Origin: Fimbriimonadales bacterium
GTDB lineage: Bacteria > Armatimonadota > Fimbriimonadia > Fimbriimonadales > ATM1
Length of the DNA: 64,000 bases
Assembly: GCA_026129745.1 (NCBI GenBank)
Contig: JAHCHL010000003.1
Span: 62,001 to 126,000, forward strand
Direction of reading: 5' to 3'
Every line of letters starts with the position of its first letter. The first letter of the stretch is position 1. Under the pieces are notes generated by a model. It had not been told where the DNA came from, searched no databases, and saw nothing but the letters and a program-made list of their open reading frames with translations. A program made the position numbers and the translations under genes. This document shows, piece by piece, positions 1 to 9,275 of this stretch.

Positions 1-683
1 TGCGTACGAATGTCTGCCATCGCAGATAGAAAATCTTCCTTATCTGCTGGTACAAAGTCTCCGACTAACCGGTGCCCAAGTATCTGCACACGCATCGAAT
101 CCAGCGCGCTGATGAACACGGCGCATTGCCCTTCGGTTCGAGTCACTCTCGCGGCGATGCCCTGAAAGTGCCGGCGGTACTCCGCCACATTCTTGTCTGC
201 CATCACATAAAGTTCGTTCGTCTCCGAATCTTGTGATTGAACGTGAAACGGAAACGCAGCCGTCACGATGTTGCCCTCGCTCCGAACGATTTCGCCGCGA
301 ACGATGTCTGCACGGCGCAGTGACTGGTAAAGCTGCTTGGCAGTTCGCTCGACGCGGGCAGGAAGATCGCTCATTGAGGCCCGAACGTGCTCAGGTGCGA
401 GCTTCAGCGCCTTTCGAAGTCTTGAGAGCCGGTCCTCGACCATGTCCCAGAGATGCTTGTGTTCTGGATTGCGAAAACGCTTGCTGACGAAATCGTTCCG
501 TACAGCGATCGCATAAATCCCAGCTCCAATTCCTGCAACGGCCAGGCCTAAGCCGAACGCCACTGTGCCCATGCCTGAAAGCAAGTAAGCCACATAACAG
601 CAAGCCGACATCGCGAGCAATCGAAATGGGTTCAAAATTGCTCGGGCGATAATGCGCTTGTCGGCCCGCTTGATCTCGTTCAT
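1..683 (-). CDS. Membrane-anchored protein of unknown function (3' end beyond window)
   Basis: An open frame runs from an ATG at 683 leftwards off the window edge, giving at least 227 residues without a stop. It starts inside the gatA stop codon (ATGA overlap at 680-683), so it is probably translated with gatA. Residues about 10-50 form two hydrophobic segments (around LLAMSACCYVAYLLSG and FGLGLAVAGIGAGIYAIAV), followed by a charged, helical soluble part. I recognise no family. Its place after gatC-gatA suggests only co-transcription, not a role in amidation. The real C-terminus is outside the window. Confidence 0.7.
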   Translation of the reverse strand, partial: MNEIKRADKRIIARAILNPFRLLAMSACCYVAYLLSGMGTVAFGLGLAVAGIGAGIYAIAVRNDFVSKRFRNPEHKHLWDMVEDRLSRLRKALKLAPEHVRASMSDLPARVERTAKQLYQSLRRADIVRGEIVRSEGNIVTAAFPFHVQSQDSETNELYVMADKNVAEYRRHFQGIAARVTRTEGQCAVFISALDSMRVQILGHRLVGDFVPADKEDFLSAMADIRT

Positions 684-2128
684 GCGATTGCTGGCATTCC
701 GATTTTCGGCAATACCTCTTCAGTTGCAAGGGCGATCGAGAACAAATGCTCTTCATCGAAGCTCTTCGCGATCAACTGCAGCCCTACCGGCAAGCCGTTC
801 GCAAGCCCACACGGCAAGCTTAGCGCAGGAAAACCGCCCATGTTTGCAGGGATTGTGCAAAAGTCGGCAAGCTTCAATGCCATCGGATCGTCGAGCTTTT
901 CGCCTAATCGAAACGCTGTCGTCGGACTCGTCGGGCAAATGACCGCATCGTACTTCGTGAAAACCTCTTCAAACTGCCGCTTCATCAGCGTCCTTGCTTG
1001 GCACGCTTTCGCATAAAACGCATCGTAATAGCCAGACGACAATACGTAAGTGCCGATGATGATGCGCTCTTGAACTTCTTTTCCGAATCCAGCAGAGCGT
1101 GTGTTCGTCATCATGTCGATTGAGTTCGCTCCATCGACACGCAATCCATATCTTACGCCGTCGAACCTCGCCAAGTTGCTACTCGCCTCTGCCGGTGCGA
1201 TGATGTAGTAGGTCGATACACCGTGCTCGATGATGGGCAACGAAACTTCTTCGATGATCGCACCGGAATTCGACATGGCATCCAAGGCGTCGCGAACGAC
1301 TGCTCTAACGTCAGGCGAAATATCGTCTGAAAACAGCTCTCTCGGCATGGCAAGCCTCTTTCCATTCAATGCAGGTGTCCGCGCAACGCTTGCGTCGTAA
1401 CTGGCTTCGATCGTGGTCGAATCCATTGCGTCGCGCCCCATGACAGATTCGAAAGCGTCGATGGCATCGGATACGCAACGCGCAAAAGGACCTATTTGAT
1501 CCAACGAGCTTGCGAATGCGATGAGTCCATAACGACTCACTCGTCCATAGGTTGGCTTGAAACCGACAACACCGCAAAGCGATGCAGGTTGGCGAACGCT
1601 CCCGCCGGTGTCGGAACCAAATGAGATCGGCGCCATCTGCGAGGCTACCGCTGCAGCGCTTCCTCCGCTGCTGCCGCCAGGAACGCATTCGAGGTTCCAC
1701 GGATTGCGAGTTGCGAAGAACGCACTGTATTCGGTGCTTGTTCCCATGGCGAACTCATCGAGGTTCGTCTTGCCCAGAAAAACCGCTCCCAGAGACTCAA
1801 GTTTCGACGCCGCGGTGCCCTGATACTGCGGAACATAGTTCTCCAAAATCTTGGATGAACACGTCGTGCGCATGCCCTTCGTCACCATGTTGTCTTTGAG
1901 CGCAATCGGAATCCCAAGCATCGGGGTCGCATCGCCGCTGTCGATTCTCGCTTGTGCATGTTTTGCTTGAGCAAGTGTTGTCTCTGGGTCAACCGTGACG
2001 AATGCCTTGACGCTGGGATCAAGCTCTGAAAGCCGATCCAAATGCGCTTGCGCTAATTCCACTGCGGAAAACTCGCGATTGAGAAGACCGCTTCTCATTT
2101 CGGAAACGGAAAGCGACACGAGGCTCAT
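680..2128 (-). CDS. gatA: Asp-tRNA(Asn)/Glu-tRNA(Gln) amidotransferase subunit A
   Basis: GatA is the amidase subunit of GatCAB. It releases ammonia from glutamine so that mischarged Glu-tRNA(Gln) or Asp-tRNA(Asn) can be amidated in the cytoplasm. At 482 residues it is the usual size. The amidase signature is complete: the catalytic Lys in ALKDN, the Gly/Ser-rich stretch GGSSGGSAAAVAS and the second serine region GSDTGGSVRQPAS. gatC lies 2 bases upstream and a membrane protein overlaps its 3' end by 4 bases. gatB is not in this window. Start ATG at 2128. Identification is secure. Confidence 0.96.
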   Translation of the reverse strand: MSLVSLSVSEMRSGLLNREFSAVELAQAHLDRLSELDPSVKAFVTVDPETTLAQAKHAQARIDSGDATPMLGIPIALKDNMVTKGMRTTCSSKILENYVPQYQGTAASKLESLGAVFLGKTNLDEFAMGTSTEYSAFFATRNPWNLECVPGGSSGGSAAAVASQMAPISFGSDTGGSVRQPASLCGVVGFKPTYGRVSRYGLIAFASSLDQIGPFARCVSDAIDAFESVMGRDAMDSTTIEASYDASVARTPALNGKRLAMPRELFSDDISPDVRAVVRDALDAMSNSGAIIEEVSLPIIEHGVSTYYIIAPAEASSNLARFDGVRYGLRVDGANSIDMMTNTRSAGFGKEVQERIIIGTYVLSSGYYDAFYAKACQARTLMKRQFEEVFTKYDAVICPTSPTTAFRLGEKLDDPMALKLADFCTIPANMGGFPALSLPCGLANGLPVGLQLIAKSFDEEHLFSIALATEEVLPKIGMPAIA

Positions 2129-2130
2129 GG

Positions 2131-2418
2131 CTACTCGATAATGGTGGGTACGAGGAACAGTCCGGATTCTGCCGATGGCGCAGAGGACAGTGCTTGTTCT
2201 CGCGACAAGCCGCCAGAGGGTTCATCGTTATCCCACACGCTTTGTGCGTCAACAGCATGAGCCGATACCTCGACGCCGGCAAGTTGAAGTTCTTGTAAAT
2301 GCGTGAAATGCGTCAAAACACGATTGAGGTCTGAGTGCATCGCCTCCAATTCGACGTCCGAAAGTCGCAACCGAGCGAGATCGGCAATCTGGCGGAGTTC
2401 GTCCATCGAAATCGGCAT
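2131..2418 (-). CDS. gatC: Asp-tRNA(Asn)/Glu-tRNA(Gln) amidotransferase subunit C
   Basis: GatC is the small subunit that holds GatA and GatB together. The protein has the typical start (DELRQIADLARLRLSDVE) and size (95 residues from this ATG). An in-frame ATG at 2442 would add eight residues, MQRYSSQV, that do not look like GatC. A TATAGT sequence between the two ATGs resembles a -10 box, so I place the start at 2418. It is first in the gatC-gatA operon and divergent from the DUF255-like gene at 2462, so the promoters of both must sit in about 45 bases. Confidence 0.9.
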   Translation of the reverse strand: MPISMDELRQIADLARLRLSDVELEAMHSDLNRVLTHFTHLQELQLAGVEVSAHAVDAQSVWDNDEPSGGLSREQALSSAPSAESGLFLVPTIIE

Positions 2419-2461
2419 AACCTGACTACTATACCTTTGCATGCGGCCATAATCCGAGCCA

Positions 2462-4465
2462 ATGCGGACGCACGGGCCACGCCCGAGCTATCAGGTCGTT
2501 TCAACGCTGCTACTTGTGTTGGCGGTGCTTGGCGTCGGCTTTAAGTTTCTCTCGCGCTATTTGCCTGAAGTGCAAGAGAACCGTGCAGCGACAGAATATT
2601 CGACCTTGTTGCGGGTGGTTGGCAGACAGCAAATCAACTGGTATCCCTATTCTCAAGAAGCGTTCGACAAAGCAAAGGAATTGGACAGGCTGGTCTACAT
2701 GGAAGTCGGCTCGATCCTAAGTCGTTACTCCAACATCGTTGCTGACCGGTTTTACAAGAACGAAGAGTTCAGGTCGTTGCTTAGGAGCCACTTCATTACG
2801 ATTCGCGTCGACACAGCGGAGTTGCCTGCTGTCGCTCTCGCGCTTGCGATGAATACGCCGATCTTCGTTGAGTCGGATGGAGTGTTATTCGTCGTTCTCA
2901 CTCCAGAAGGTTATCCGGTCGAAGCGACCCGCTATCGACAATTGACCTCGCCAAGGGAACCGCTCGGAATGTATGAATGGCTTTCTGCACATGCGCGATC
3001 TTGGGTCTCGGACAAAGAGGCCGTTCGAGCGGTCGCAAAGTCAAGAATCGCAGATCAGCGCAGGGCGTTGCAAGAGCAGTTCCAAGTTGGCACGGTGTCT
3101 CAGGACTTGGCTGAGTCTTACACGATGCAGATTCTAACAGCGTTCGATGTCGGCTCGGGAAGAGTTGGTGAGAAAAACGCGCCGCTGAACGCCGCATTGC
3201 CCTGGCTGTTAAGCGTTCAAAAGCAATCGGCATCTGCAGGATCGAATTGGGTTGCAGCGATCAGGCGCGGTCCAGCATACGACCAGATTCATGGAGGAGT
3301 ATTCGATGATTCGCAGTCGGGCTGGTGGAATCCAAGCTATGCCAAGAGATCGAGCAGAGCGGCCGAATTCGCCGCATTGTTTGCTGCACATTCGCGAGGC
3401 GACGATCTGCTAAGGCAAGCCTCACTCCAAACGGTCGAATGGCTCCAAAGCTCGATGCTGAACCTGCAGCAGAACCTCTTCGCCTTTGGACTCTCGACGG
3501 ACGAGCTTGTCTTGGACGGAAGCAAGTACTACGACTTGTCTGCCTCCGAAATCGAGGGAACGGTGTTTAGAATCGCCGGCGCAAAGTCGATGGGACGACC
3601 TTCCTTACCCGAATCGACCTCCGCTACCGATAGGTCGGCGATCTCGCGAGAAGTGAACAAAGTCTTGCCACTCTTTGAGCGCAGAAGCGTGCCGATGATC
3701 GACGACGGGATATACACAGACGAAAACGCTCGGACTATCGCGGGTTTGGCAATCGCGGGAATCTTTCTCGATGAGCCAGATGTCACGACTGCTGCTGCTG
3801 TCAGACTTAGTAGGCTTCTCTCGGATCGAGTGCGTGGCCTTGGGGATGTGGAGCATGCTCCGGCAGGGCGGGCCAAAACAACAGGATTCGCCGGAGATTA
3901 TGTTTGGATCGTTCGTGCACTCATCGATGTCTATCGGGCAACCGCCGATACCGCGCTGCTCGACATGGCTGTGCGAGTCACAACCCGAACAAAGGAGCTC
4001 TTCATGGACGATGATGGGCTGCTTTTCGCTCGCCTTGGTTCGGAACGAATCGCAGCATTCGAGCTGCCGATTAAACCGATCTGCGACGACTACAATGACA
4101 GCATTAACTCGGTTTGGATTCGCAACCTGCAAGACCTTGCTGCGCTGACTGGCAACCGCGAATATTTGTCGATGGCATTCTCCGCGCTGCAAAGTTCCTC
4201 GATCGTGGCAACACGCCTTGGGGTCTATGGAGCTGGGATGATGCGTGCAATGTTTGAACATTCTCGTGCGGCTATTCTTGTATCGGCACCAGATCCTCTG
4301 CCGTTCTCAATGGCGCTGCAGCGGCGACATATCGGCCATCTGGCTGCGCCGAACCCAGAGGAATCCGATGAAATTGGTTATTACTGGATTGAAGCAGGAT
4401 CGAAGTCCGGACCGTTCACGCTCGCAGAGATTGAATCAAGGCTGGCGAATTCGCGGGCGCAATAG
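2462..4465 (+). CDS. Membrane-anchored DUF255 (YyaL-like) protein with C-terminal GYF_2-like domain
   Basis: 667 residues. A hydrophobic N-terminal anchor (VVSTLLLVLAVLGVGFKFL) is followed at about 55-120 by a segment that follows the DUF255 thioredoxin-like pattern: INWYPYSQEAFDKAKELDR, then VYMEVGS, then FITIRVDTAELP. The CHWC-type redox motif expected between these blocks is replaced by ILSRYSN, so there is no thiol active site. The centre looks like the six-hairpin-like C-terminal part of YyaL/SSP411 proteins. The last 30 residues (YYWIEAGSKSGPFTLAEI) match GYF_2/DUF4339, a peptide-binding module. Its 3' end overlaps the convergent presenilin-like gene by 50 bases. Function unknown; domain assignment is by pattern only. 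Confidence 0.75.
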   Translation: MRTHGPRPSYQVVSTLLLVLAVLGVGFKFLSRYLPEVQENRAATEYSTLLRVVGRQQINWYPYSQEAFDKAKELDRLVYMEVGSILSRYSNIVADRFYKNEEFRSLLRSHFITIRVDTAELPAVALALAMNTPIFVESDGVLFVVLTPEGYPVEATRYRQLTSPREPLGMYEWLSAHARSWVSDKEAVRAVAKSRIADQRRALQEQFQVGTVSQDLAESYTMQILTAFDVGSGRVGEKNAPLNAALPWLLSVQKQSASAGSNWVAAIRRGPAYDQIHGGVFDDSQSGWWNPSYAKRSSRAAEFAALFAAHSRGDDLLRQASLQTVEWLQSSMLNLQQNLFAFGLSTDELVLDGSKYYDLSASEIEGTVFRIAGAKSMGRPSLPESTSATDRSAISREVNKVLPLFERRSVPMIDDGIYTDENARTIAGLAIAGIFLDEPDVTTAAAVRLSRLLSDRVRGLGDVEHAPAGRAKTTGFAGDYVWIVRALIDVYRATADTALLDMAVRVTTRTKELFMDDDGLLFARLGSERIAAFELPIKPICDDYNDSINSVWIRNLQDLAALTGNREYLSMAFSALQSSSIVATRLGVYGAGMMRAMFEHSRAAILVSAPDPLPFSMALQRRHIGHLAAPNPEESDEIGYYWIEAGSKSGPFTLAEIESRLANSRAQ

Positions 4466-5315
4466 TCTGCTTCTTGGGAAGCGCGAACGAAGCCCACACT
4501 GCCGCAACGCAAATTAGGAACAGAACCGCAGTCATAACCTTTTCTTGCTTTGAGAGCTTGAATTCAGACCAATTTACGGCAAGAACGAGCAGTCCAATTG
4601 GAACAAGCGCAGGCAAGGCCCGCAGCGGAATGCCAAACACCGTTGTGTCGCCAAAGAAGAGAACGATTGCAAGATAGATAAGTAGCCCTGGAACGATGAC
4701 AAGCAAAGTCTCTCTCGCTCGCATGCCAAAGCGATGAATGGCTGCAAAGAACATGGAGAGAAACAGAAAGTCGGCAGGGCCAATTTGCGCAGCAGGTTGC
4801 GCGCTGCCAAATTGCGGAACCTTGAAAGAGACGATGTCAAATGCGACCTTTCCCTTTTCGCTCTCGAGTGCACGCTTGACGGTACCAACCGGAGCAAGAA
4901 CGGCGATGATGTCGACGGCAGCAAGTACAAAGCAAATCGGAAGCAGCAGATTCTTGTCTCGAATACCGCAGGCGATGAGGATGCCGAGCGAAGATGCCCA
5001 AGCCAACAAGCCAAGTTGCAAGAATGCAGCTATGAACAAAGCGACAACATAAGGTGGAGTAACGTTTCTTGAAATGTAAGTCAAAGCGGCAAAGGCGACA
5101 ACGCTAATGGCAAAAACCGTTAACGCGCGCGCGAAAGTCCAACCCAGCATGGCGGCGAAATAGATCGCGAAAATCGGGATGGACACAAACAGCACGGAGG
5201 AGATGATTCGACCAACGTATAGCCACTCGGTTGGAACCGGAATAAGCGGAACAGCAATGCCAAGAGCAAGCAACGCTCCCAAAAGAATTCCCAGTCGCTT
5301 CGCAGGCTCGGGCAC
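4416..5315 (-). CDS. Presenilin-like (GxGD-type) intramembrane aspartyl protease candidate
   Basis: 299 residues with about eight to nine hydrophobic segments. Three hallmarks of the presenilin/signal-peptide-peptidase fold appear in order and at suitable spacing: an Asp in a transmembrane segment (AAVDIIAVLAPVG, D135; presenilins have YDLVAVL..G), a GxGD-like motif (IGPADFLFLS, D182; presenilins have LGLGDFIFYS) and a PAL motif (RALPALVPIG, residues 235-237). The first Tyr is Ala-Val and the third Gly is Ala, so the motifs are variants. Such enzymes cut transmembrane helices. Start is a GTG with no clear ribosome site. The assignment is a motif-based inference; the alternative is a membrane protein of another fold with chance motifs. 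Confidence 0.65.
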   Translation of the reverse strand: MPEPAKRLGILLGALLALGIAVPLIPVPTEWLYVGRIISSVLFVSIPIFAIYFAAMLGWTFARALTVFAISVVAFAALTYISRNVTPPYVVALFIAAFLQLGLLAWASSLGILIACGIRDKNLLLPICFVLAAVDIIAVLAPVGTVKRALESEKGKVAFDIVSFKVPQFGSAQPAAQIGPADFLFLSMFFAAIHRFGMRARETLLVIVPGLLIYLAIVLFFGDTTVFGIPLRALPALVPIGLLVLAVNWSEFKLSKQEKVMTAVLFLICVAAVWASFALPKKQTIAPANSPALIQSLRA

Positions 5316-5411
5316 GTTGCAAGGCTACCTAAGACCGAAAGTGTATAGCTCTGTCTACTTATTGTAGAGCCTAATCACTTGAAAACAAAAGCAGGTCCAT
5401 AATGGGCGCAG

Positions 5412-5954
5412 ATGGCCGATCTTCGACTTGACGCCGGGGACATTCGCCGCACACTCGGGCGCATGGCTCATGAAGTATTGGAAACTCACGATGGAGCTGA
5501 GAATCTTGTTGTGATTGGAATCCTCAAACGCGGATTCTATGTCGCAAAACGACTCGCATTTGCGATGACGAACATCGAAGGGACTACCGTGCCATGCGGC
5601 AGCCTTGACATTGGACCATTCCGCGACGACCTCGCCGGACTTAGCGACGTAAGCGACGACAGTGAGATTCCTTTCGACGTCAACGGAAAGAGAGTGGTTC
5701 TGGTTGATGAAGTCATGCAAACAGGTCGCACGATTCGTGCCGCGCTCGATGCACTAATGCGACACGGGAGACCCGCTCAGGTTCGCCTCGCCGTGCTCAT
5801 CGATCGAGGCGGACGCGAACTTCCTATCCAGCCAAATTACGTAGGCAAAGTCATGGAAGCCGCGAAGGATGAGAGAATAGAAGTACGATTTGCAGAGACG
5901 GATGGTGAAGATGCCGTCTACATTCAGAAAGGAGCCATGCCGTGCACGTCCTAA
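5412..5954 (+). CDS. pyrR: PyrR bifunctional pyr operon regulator / uracil phosphoribosyltransferase
   Basis: 180 residues, the usual size. The phosphoribosyltransferase core is visible: VIGILKRGFYVAKRLA, then the PRPP-binding loop VVLVDEVMQTGRTIRAAL, and the PyrR-type VLIDRGGRELPIQPNYVG. PyrR binds pyr mRNA in response to UMP and also makes UMP from uracil and PRPP. It is first in pyrR-pyrB-pyrC and overlaps pyrB by 13 bases. I could not find a convincing PyrR attenuator in the 96-base leader (5316-5411), so the control may be translational or act elsewhere. Confidence 0.95.
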   Translation: MADLRLDAGDIRRTLGRMAHEVLETHDGAENLVVIGILKRGFYVAKRLAFAMTNIEGTTVPCGSLDIGPFRDDLAGLSDVSDDSEIPFDVNGKRVVLVDEVMQTGRTIRAALDALMRHGRPAQVRLAVLIDRGGRELPIQPNYVGKVMEAAKDERIEVRFAETDGEDAVYIQKGAMPCTS

Positions 5955-6886
5955 GCATTCGGGAAATGGACCCGGAAACTATCGACAGCTTGATATCATC
6001 TTCGCTGGAAATGAAGAAGGCTTGCCGGTCCGGCGGAAGCGTGCCAAACCTGTCGGGACGCGTAGTCGGAATGCTGTTTCTTGAAAACAGCACGAGAACT
6101 CGAGTTAGCTTTGAGCAAGCCGCACGAAAGCTCGACCTCGGAATCTGTGTCTTTGGCGTACAAGGCACTTCGATGGCTAAGGGCGAGTCATTGAAAGACA
6201 CAGTGCTGACTTTGCGATACGAAGGCATAGACGGCTTGGTCATGCGCCACAACTGCAGCGGTGCGCCATACCTCGCGGCACGATTCTTTGGTGGGCCCGT
6301 CATCAACGCCGGCGACGGCATGCACGAACATCCGACGCAAGCGCTTGCGGATGCTGTGACGATCGCGGAGCACAAACCGTCGATCAAAGGTCTGACCGTC
6401 GCAATCGTGGGAGATGTTTTGCACTCGCGCGTTGCGCGCAGCAATCTTTGGCTGCTTTCGAAACTTGGCGCCGAAGTTAGGCTTGTTGGCCCAAGAACCC
6501 TGCTTCCGCGCCATCCGGGACACTTGCCGGTTTCGATTCATTACGACTTGGCGTCCGGCATCGAAGGAGCAGACGTCGTAATGGCTCTGAGAATGCAAAA
6601 GGAACGAATGGATGGCGGCCTCGTTTCGAGCATGAGCGAATACGCATTGATGTACCAAGTCAATGCACGCTCATTGAGATTCGCAAAGCCAGACTGCTTA
6701 GTGATGCATCCTGGGCCGATCAATCGGGGTCTTGAACTCGACGATTGGACTGCTGACGGTCCGAACTCCGTCATCAATGAACAAGTAGAGAACGGCGTCT
6801 ACGTGCGCATGGCTGTATTCGCCGCAGCATTCGAATCGAACAACGGGAAACCAAAGAAGTCGCAAAAGAAGGCGGTGAAAGCGTGA
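5942..6886 (+). CDS. pyrB: Aspartate carbamoyltransferase catalytic subunit
   Basis: Catalyses carbamoyl phosphate plus aspartate to carbamoyl aspartate, the committed pyrimidine step. 314 residues with the carbamoyl-phosphate loop ENSTRTRVSFE, the HPTQALAD motif and a C-terminal PGPINRG motif. The start is GTG at 5942, inside pyrR; the N-terminus VHVLSIREMDPETI fits the family. No pyrI regulatory subunit is nearby, as is usual when pyrB sits next to pyrC. It overlaps pyrC by 4 bases, so translation is probably coupled. Confidence 0.96.
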   Translation: MHVLSIREMDPETIDSLISSSLEMKKACRSGGSVPNLSGRVVGMLFLENSTRTRVSFEQAARKLDLGICVFGVQGTSMAKGESLKDTVLTLRYEGIDGLVMRHNCSGAPYLAARFFGGPVINAGDGMHEHPTQALADAVTIAEHKPSIKGLTVAIVGDVLHSRVARSNLWLLSKLGAEVRLVGPRTLLPRHPGHLPVSIHYDLASGIEGADVVMALRMQKERMDGGLVSSMSEYALMYQVNARSLRFAKPDCLVMHPGPINRGLELDDWTADGPNSVINEQVENGVYVRMAVFAAAFESNNGKPKKSQKKAVKA

Positions 6887-8202
6887 AATTGCTTCTGAAA
6901 AACGGAAGAATTCTTGACCCGAGCCAAGACCTCGACATCGTCGGTAGTGTGACGATCGTCGATGATCAGATCGATGAAGTTGGCGAAAAAGTCGACGAGC
7001 GAGACGCGGACGAAATCTACGACTGCACGGGAATGTGGATTACTCCGGGTCTCGTCGACCTGCACGTCCACTTGCGCGAACCTGGTTTTTCACACAAAGA
7101 AACGATCATAAGCGGAACGCAATCGGCAGCAGCTGGCGGTTACACCGTGATCTGTTGCATGCCGAATACCGATCCCCCATTGGATGATCCCGCTTTGATC
7201 GACTTCATTCTCGATCGCAGCGCGTCGCCTGAAGCGGGAGGTGTGTTCGTCGCACCGATTGGCGCGCTCACGAAAGGAATGAAAGGCGAGCAGCCGTCAA
7301 ACTTAGCCTCGCTCAAGCGCGCACAGATCGTTGCAGCGAGCGACGACGCTTACCCAATTCAGGACGCCCAAGTGATGATGCGATGCATGGAACTGTGCAG
7401 ACAGCTCGACTTGCCGGTCGCGGTTCACTGTGAAGAAGAATCGCTGACGCGTGGAGCGAGCATGAATGAGGGCGCCATGAGCGCTATGCTCGGCCTCAAA
7501 GGTATGCCGCGAACTGCGGAAGAGATTCAAGTGGCACGAAACTGCATGCTCAGTCTCGAAACGGGTTGCCCGCTGCATGTCCTGCACGTCAGCACATGGG
7601 GATCCGTCGAAATCATCAAGCAAGCGAAGTTTCTCGGGGCGCCTGTCACTGCTGAAGTGTGCCCACATCACTTCTCGATGACTGATGAAGACATGGTTCC
7701 ATTCGATACAAACTGGAAAATGAATCCGCCATTGAGAACGCAGGTCGACGTCGACATCCTGCTCGGCGCGCTGGCTGACGGAACCATCGACTGCATCAGC
7801 ACAGATCACGCACCGCATGCGGCCTATGAAAAGGACCGGCCATTCGACGAAGCTCCGTTCGGAATCGTCGGCTTGGAATCAGCAGTCGGAGTGGCGCTCA
7901 CGTACTTGACTCACAAAGGAATCCTTTCACCGCTGGAAACCATTCGCAGAATGAGCACAAGACCTGCAGAAGTGTATCGCCTCGATGCTGGAACGTTGAA
8001 GAAAGGAAGAACACCGGTCGCACAAGTCACCGTAATCGATCCGGATGTCGAATGGACTTTCGATGTAAGCAGAACCTTCAGCAAAGGAAAGAACTCGCTC
8101 TACCATGGCATGAAGCTCAAAGGAAAGGCGATGCTCACGTTTAGCGGCGGCGAAGTGTATCGAGACGCGCTCTGGGCAGCGAACGACCGTGTAGCGGTCT
8201 AA
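6883..8202 (+). CDS. pyrC: Dihydroorotase
   Basis: Zinc amidohydrolase of the class I dihydroorotase type (439 residues) that closes carbamoyl aspartate to dihydroorotate. Metal ligands are visible in DLHVHLREPG near residue 60, in the HVLHVST segment and in STDHAPH. Start GTG at 6883 overlaps the pyrB stop (GTGA). Last gene of the pyrRBC operon; it converges on purK with a 4-base overlap. pyrE lies separately at 21.5 kb. Confidence 0.96.
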   Translation: MKLLLKNGRILDPSQDLDIVGSVTIVDDQIDEVGEKVDERDADEIYDCTGMWITPGLVDLHVHLREPGFSHKETIISGTQSAAAGGYTVICCMPNTDPPLDDPALIDFILDRSASPEAGGVFVAPIGALTKGMKGEQPSNLASLKRAQIVAASDDAYPIQDAQVMMRCMELCRQLDLPVAVHCEEESLTRGASMNEGAMSAMLGLKGMPRTAEEIQVARNCMLSLETGCPLHVLHVSTWGSVEIIKQAKFLGAPVTAEVCPHHFSMTDEDMVPFDTNWKMNPPLRTQVDVDILLGALADGTIDCISTDHAPHAAYEKDRPFDEAPFGIVGLESAVGVALTYLTHKGILSPLETIRRMSTRPAEVYRLDAGTLKKGRTPVAQVTVIDPDVEWTFDVSRTFSKGKNSLYHGMKLKGKAMLTFSGGEVYRDALWAANDRVAV

Positions 8203-9275
8203 CCGACCAACGCTTCGACTTGCGACACAGTTAGCTCAAGCGTTTCGCGCGAATCCGAAACGACGGTGATGTGTCCAACTTTTCTGCCGGGTCGAGGTTC
8301 CTTGTCATAAAGGTGCAAATGTGCGCCCGGAATCGCAAGTACCTTATCGATATCCGGAATGGAACCGACGAGATTGATCATGCACGACAACCCGCGTTCA
8401 CCGGTTGAACCGAGCGGCAATCCAGTAATCGCTCGCAAGTGATTCTCGAATTGACTCGTGTCGGATCCCTCGATGGAGAAGTGCCCAGAATTGTGGACAC
8501 GAGGAGCCATTTCGTTGGCGAGCAATCGTTCGCCGTACTGAAAGAACTCGATCGCCAGCACTCCGACATAGTCGAGCTTCTCCATCACACGCCTCGCATA
8601 ATCTTCCGCGAGACTTTGGACAGACTTTGACACATTCGGCGATGGCGAAATCGATTTGTATAGAATTCCATTTCGGTGTTCGTTCTCGACCAACGGATAG
8701 AACGCTGTCTCTCCATTCTTGCCTCTGACTGCAATAATCGATAGCTCCCTGTCGAATTGGACAAACGATTCGAGAATGCAGGCAGCATGAATCTCGATCT
8801 CCGCAGCATCATCAACAGTTCGAATCACGCTTTGACCTTTCCCGTCGTAACCAAACCTCCGCGTCTTAAGAACGCAAGGCAATCCAATTCTTGATAGCGA
8901 GCCCTGCAATTCGCTGTCGCTATCAACGGGAGTGAATGTTGGCGTCTCAATGCCCAACTCGCGAAAGCAACGCTTTTCCAACAGACGATCTTGCGTAACG
9001 CGCAATGCCTCAACCGGCGGATAGACGTCAACGTCCCCAGCGAGCCACGGAGAATCTGCGTCGACATTCTCGAACTCATAAGTGACGACTTGCAATTGAC
9101 GAAGACGTTCCTGAACACCCTGCGCATCCATGTAATGCTGCTTGACCACAGGAGCAACCCTGCCCGCGCATGGATCTTCAGATGGATCGACAAAGAGAAA
9201 CCGCAATCCCAGTGGATAGCCCGCGAGCGCAATCATGCGGCCAAGCTGCCCCCCTCCCAATACACCGATCGTCAT
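8199..9275 (-). CDS. purK: 5-(carboxyamino)imidazole ribonucleotide synthase
   Basis: ATP-grasp enzyme that carboxylates AIR to N5-CAIR in purine synthesis. 358 residues. The N-terminus [20 protein letters not shown] and the internal blocks [24 protein letters not shown] and [11 protein letters not shown] are diagnostic. It follows purE with a 4-base overlap (ATGA) and is last in tdk-purE-purK. Its stop overlaps the stop of pyrC on the other strand. Confidence 0.96.
   Translation of the reverse strand: MTIGVLGGGQLGRMIALAGYPLGLRFLFVDPSEDPCAGRVAPVVKQHYMDAQGVQERLRQLQVVTYEFENVDADSPWLAGDVDVYPPVEALRVTQDRLLEKRCFRELGIETPTFTPVDSDSELQGSLSRIGLPCVLKTRRFGYDGKGQSVIRTVDDAAEIEIHAACILESFVQFDRELSIIAVRGKNGETAFYPLVENEHRNGILYKSISPSPNVSKSVQSLAEDYARRVMEKLDYVGVLAIEFFQYGERLLANEMAPRVHNSGHFSIEGSDTSQFENHLRAITGLPLGSTGERGLSCMINLVGSIPDIDKVLAIPGAHLHLYDKEPRPGRKVGHITVVSDSRETLELTVSQVEALVG

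Noticed and set aside
5316-5411. PyrR-dependent attenuator in the pyr leader
   Set aside because: No clear PyrR-binding loop and no terminator hairpin with T run could be found.
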